DNA of 64,000 nucleotides from Rubrivivax sp. Its GTDB lineage: Bacteria; Pseudomonadota; Gammaproteobacteria; Burkholderiales; Burkholderiaceae_C. How positions within the stretch are numbered: position 1 is the first letter of the stretch; the number at the start of each line of letters is the position of its first letter. The notes beneath the pieces were generated by a model that was given only the letters and a program-made list of their open reading frames with translations, made no database searches and had not been told where the DNA came from. Below, piece by piece: positions 62,912 through 64,000 of the stretch. Location of the stretch: the NCBI GenBank assembly GCA_019635285.1, contig JAHBZS010000003.1:124001-188000 (forward strand), given 5' to 3'. A program made the translations under genes and the position numbers.

Positions 62912-64000
62912 CTACAGCGGCATCGGCTGGGTCACCAGGTCCTGCAGCGCCGACGGCCGCGGCGCCGGCCGCTCGGGCGGGGCCTGCACCGCGCCGCGGT
63001 GGTGCAGCGTCTCGGCCGGCGCGGGTCGACCGAGCAGGAAGCCCTGCAGTTCGTCGCAGCCGTAGCGCTGCAGCGCACCCATCTGTGCCGAGGTCTCCAC
63101 GCCCTCGGCGTTGACGCGGATCTCCATCGAATGCGCCAGCGTGACGATCGAGCGCACGATCAGCGCCACCTTCGGGTCGCTGCCCAGGCCCTGTGTGAAG
63201 CTGCGGTCGATCTTCACCTTGTCGAAGGGGAAGCGCCACAGGTAGGCCAGGCTCGAGTAGCCGGTGCCGAAGTCGTCCATGGCGATGCGCACGCCCATGG
63301 CCGACAGCGCATGCAGCGTGCGCAGCACCCGCTCGGTGTTGCTCATCAGCAGCGACTCGGTGATCTCCAGCTCCAGGCGCTGCGCCGGCAGGCCGGATTC
63401 ATCCAGCGCCGCGGCCACGGTGTTCATCAGCTCGTCGCTGCGGAACTGCGCCGCCGACAAGTTGACCGACACGGCCAGCGCCTGGGGCCAGCCGGCGGCC
63501 TCGCGGCAGGCGCGCTTCAGCACCCAGGCCCCCAGCGGCTCGATCAGGCCGCTCGTCTCGGCCACGCCGATGAAGTCCCCCGGCGGCACGTTGCCGCGCG
63601 TCGGGTGCTTCCAGCGCAGCAGCGCCTCGTAGCCGACCAGCGAAGCGCCATCGGCGTCGTACTGCGGCTGGTAGTGCAGGTCCAGCGTCTCCTGGGCGAT
63701 GGCCTCGCGCAGGTCGCGCACCAGGTCGCGCTGCGACTGCAGTTGCTGGTCCAGCGCGGCGTCGTAGAAGCTGAAGCCGCCACGGCCTTCGCTCTTGGCG
63801 CGGTACAGCGCCAGGTCGGCCTTGTGCAGCAGGTCGGGCACCGTGTGGGCGTCGCTGCCGAAGACCGCCGCGCCGACGCTGGCCGCGCAGAGCACGCTGC
63901 GGCCATGGATCTCGTGCGGCTCGGCCAGCACCTCGACGACACGCTGCGCCAGCCGCGACACGTCGGCCGGGCCGGTGACGGCATCCTGCAGCACCGCGAA
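62912..64000 (-). CDS. GGDEF-EAL domain protein (C-terminal part, cut by window end)
   Basis: The visible 363 residues cover the end of a GGDEF domain (ADLALYRAKSEGRGGFSFYD) and a full EAL phosphodiesterase domain. The EAL motif is YEALLRW. Catalytic residues appear in SVNLSAAQF, ELEITESLL, MDDFGTGYSS, KVKIDRSFTQGL and NAEGVET, so c-di-GMP hydrolysis is likely intact. The GGDEF catalytic loop and any sensor domain lie beyond the window. A Pro-rich tail ends the protein. The frame is open to base 64000. Confidence 0.93.
   Translation of the reverse strand, partial: FAVLQDAVTGPADVSRLAQRVVEVLAEPHEIHGRSVLCAASVGAAVFGSDAHTVPDLLHKADLALYRAKSEGRGGFSFYDAALDQQLQSQRDLVRDLREAIAQETLDLHYQPQYDADGASLVGYEALLRWKHPTRGNVPPGDFIGVAETSGLIEPLGAWVLKRACREAAGWPQALAVSVNLSAAQFRSDELMNTVAAALDESGLPAQRLELEITESLLMSNTERVLRTLHALSAMGVRIAMDDFGTGYSSLAYLWRFPFDKVKIDRSFTQGLGSDPKVALIVRSIVTLAHSMEIRVNAEGVETSAQMGALQRYGCDELQGFLLGRPAPAETLHHRGAVQAPPERPAPRPSALQDLVTQPMPL

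Noticed and set aside
1-64000. tRNA, rRNA, group II intron or intact transposase genes
   Set aside because: No cloverleaf or rRNA stretch, no intron domain V pattern and no transposase frame were found on reading both strands; a dedicated RNA search was not possible here.

Overview
The window is about 64 kb of very GC-rich DNA with tightly packed, often overlapping genes. Gene content and order point to a betaproteobacterium of the order Burkholderiales, near the Rubrivivax/Leptothrix/Methylibium group. The pointers are a Bug/TctC-type binding protein, an atypical PaaK-like ligase, a complete type II secretion operon with gspC inverted, and a homoprotocatechuate (hpa) cluster. The taxon is inferred from gene content, not from a search. 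No rRNA, tRNA, CRISPR array, prophage or intact insertion sequence was seen.

Layout. 1-2 kb: the 3' part of ilvA and a divergent cobT-like gene. 2-13.4 kb: the type II secretion system, gspC on the minus strand facing gspGHIJK-LMN-DEF on the plus strand. 13.5-19.7 kb: a stand-alone AAA+ ATPase, a small membrane protein, a GltS-like carrier, a 5'-nucleotidase, an atypical AMP-ligase and a TctC-type binding protein, closed by a strong terminator. 19.7-22.7 kb (minus): dtd, a cation-efflux protein, a DUF5329 protein and tyrS. 22.9-31.8 kb: housekeeping genes (M23 peptidase, anmK, erpA, rplM-rpsI, srkA, htpG with a clear sigma-32 promoter). 32-41.4 kb: a Kef-like antiporter overlapping a YbdK-type ligase, an aldehyde dehydrogenase, an EamA exporter, a ParE-type toxin-antitoxin pair, a SulP transporter and an AsmA-family protein.

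41.4-48.4 kb is an hpa meta-cleavage operon for homoprotocatechuate (3,4-dihydroxyphenylacetate): hpaR divergent from hpaG1-hpaG2-DUF6790-hpaE-methyltransferase-hpaD-hpaF-hpaH. The last enzyme (HpaI aldolase) and the HpaBC monooxygenase are not in the window. After it comes a 476-bp gap holding two inverted 103-bp palindromic repeats whose differences are mostly base-pair compensating. Then follow fumC, an iron-type alcohol dehydrogenase, a carboxymuconolactone-decarboxylase-like protein divergent from an HxlR regulator, a 715-bp non-coding stretch rich in inverted repeats, and a TauD-like dioxygenase translationally coupled to a TIR-domain protein.

54.6-64 kb: a Tat-exported amidase, a membrane-anchored coiled-coil response regulator, and the most novel-looking locus. 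That locus is an iron-type alcohol dehydrogenase followed by a 766-residue protein. Its central part resembles cyanobacterial long-chain acyl-ACP reductase, and both proteins end in histone-H1-like Lys/Ala/Pro tails. Together they look like an acyl-thioester to aldehyde to alcohol module held at a common site. The window ends with a MOSC protein, a membrane cyclic-nucleotide-binding protein and a truncated GGDEF-EAL gene.
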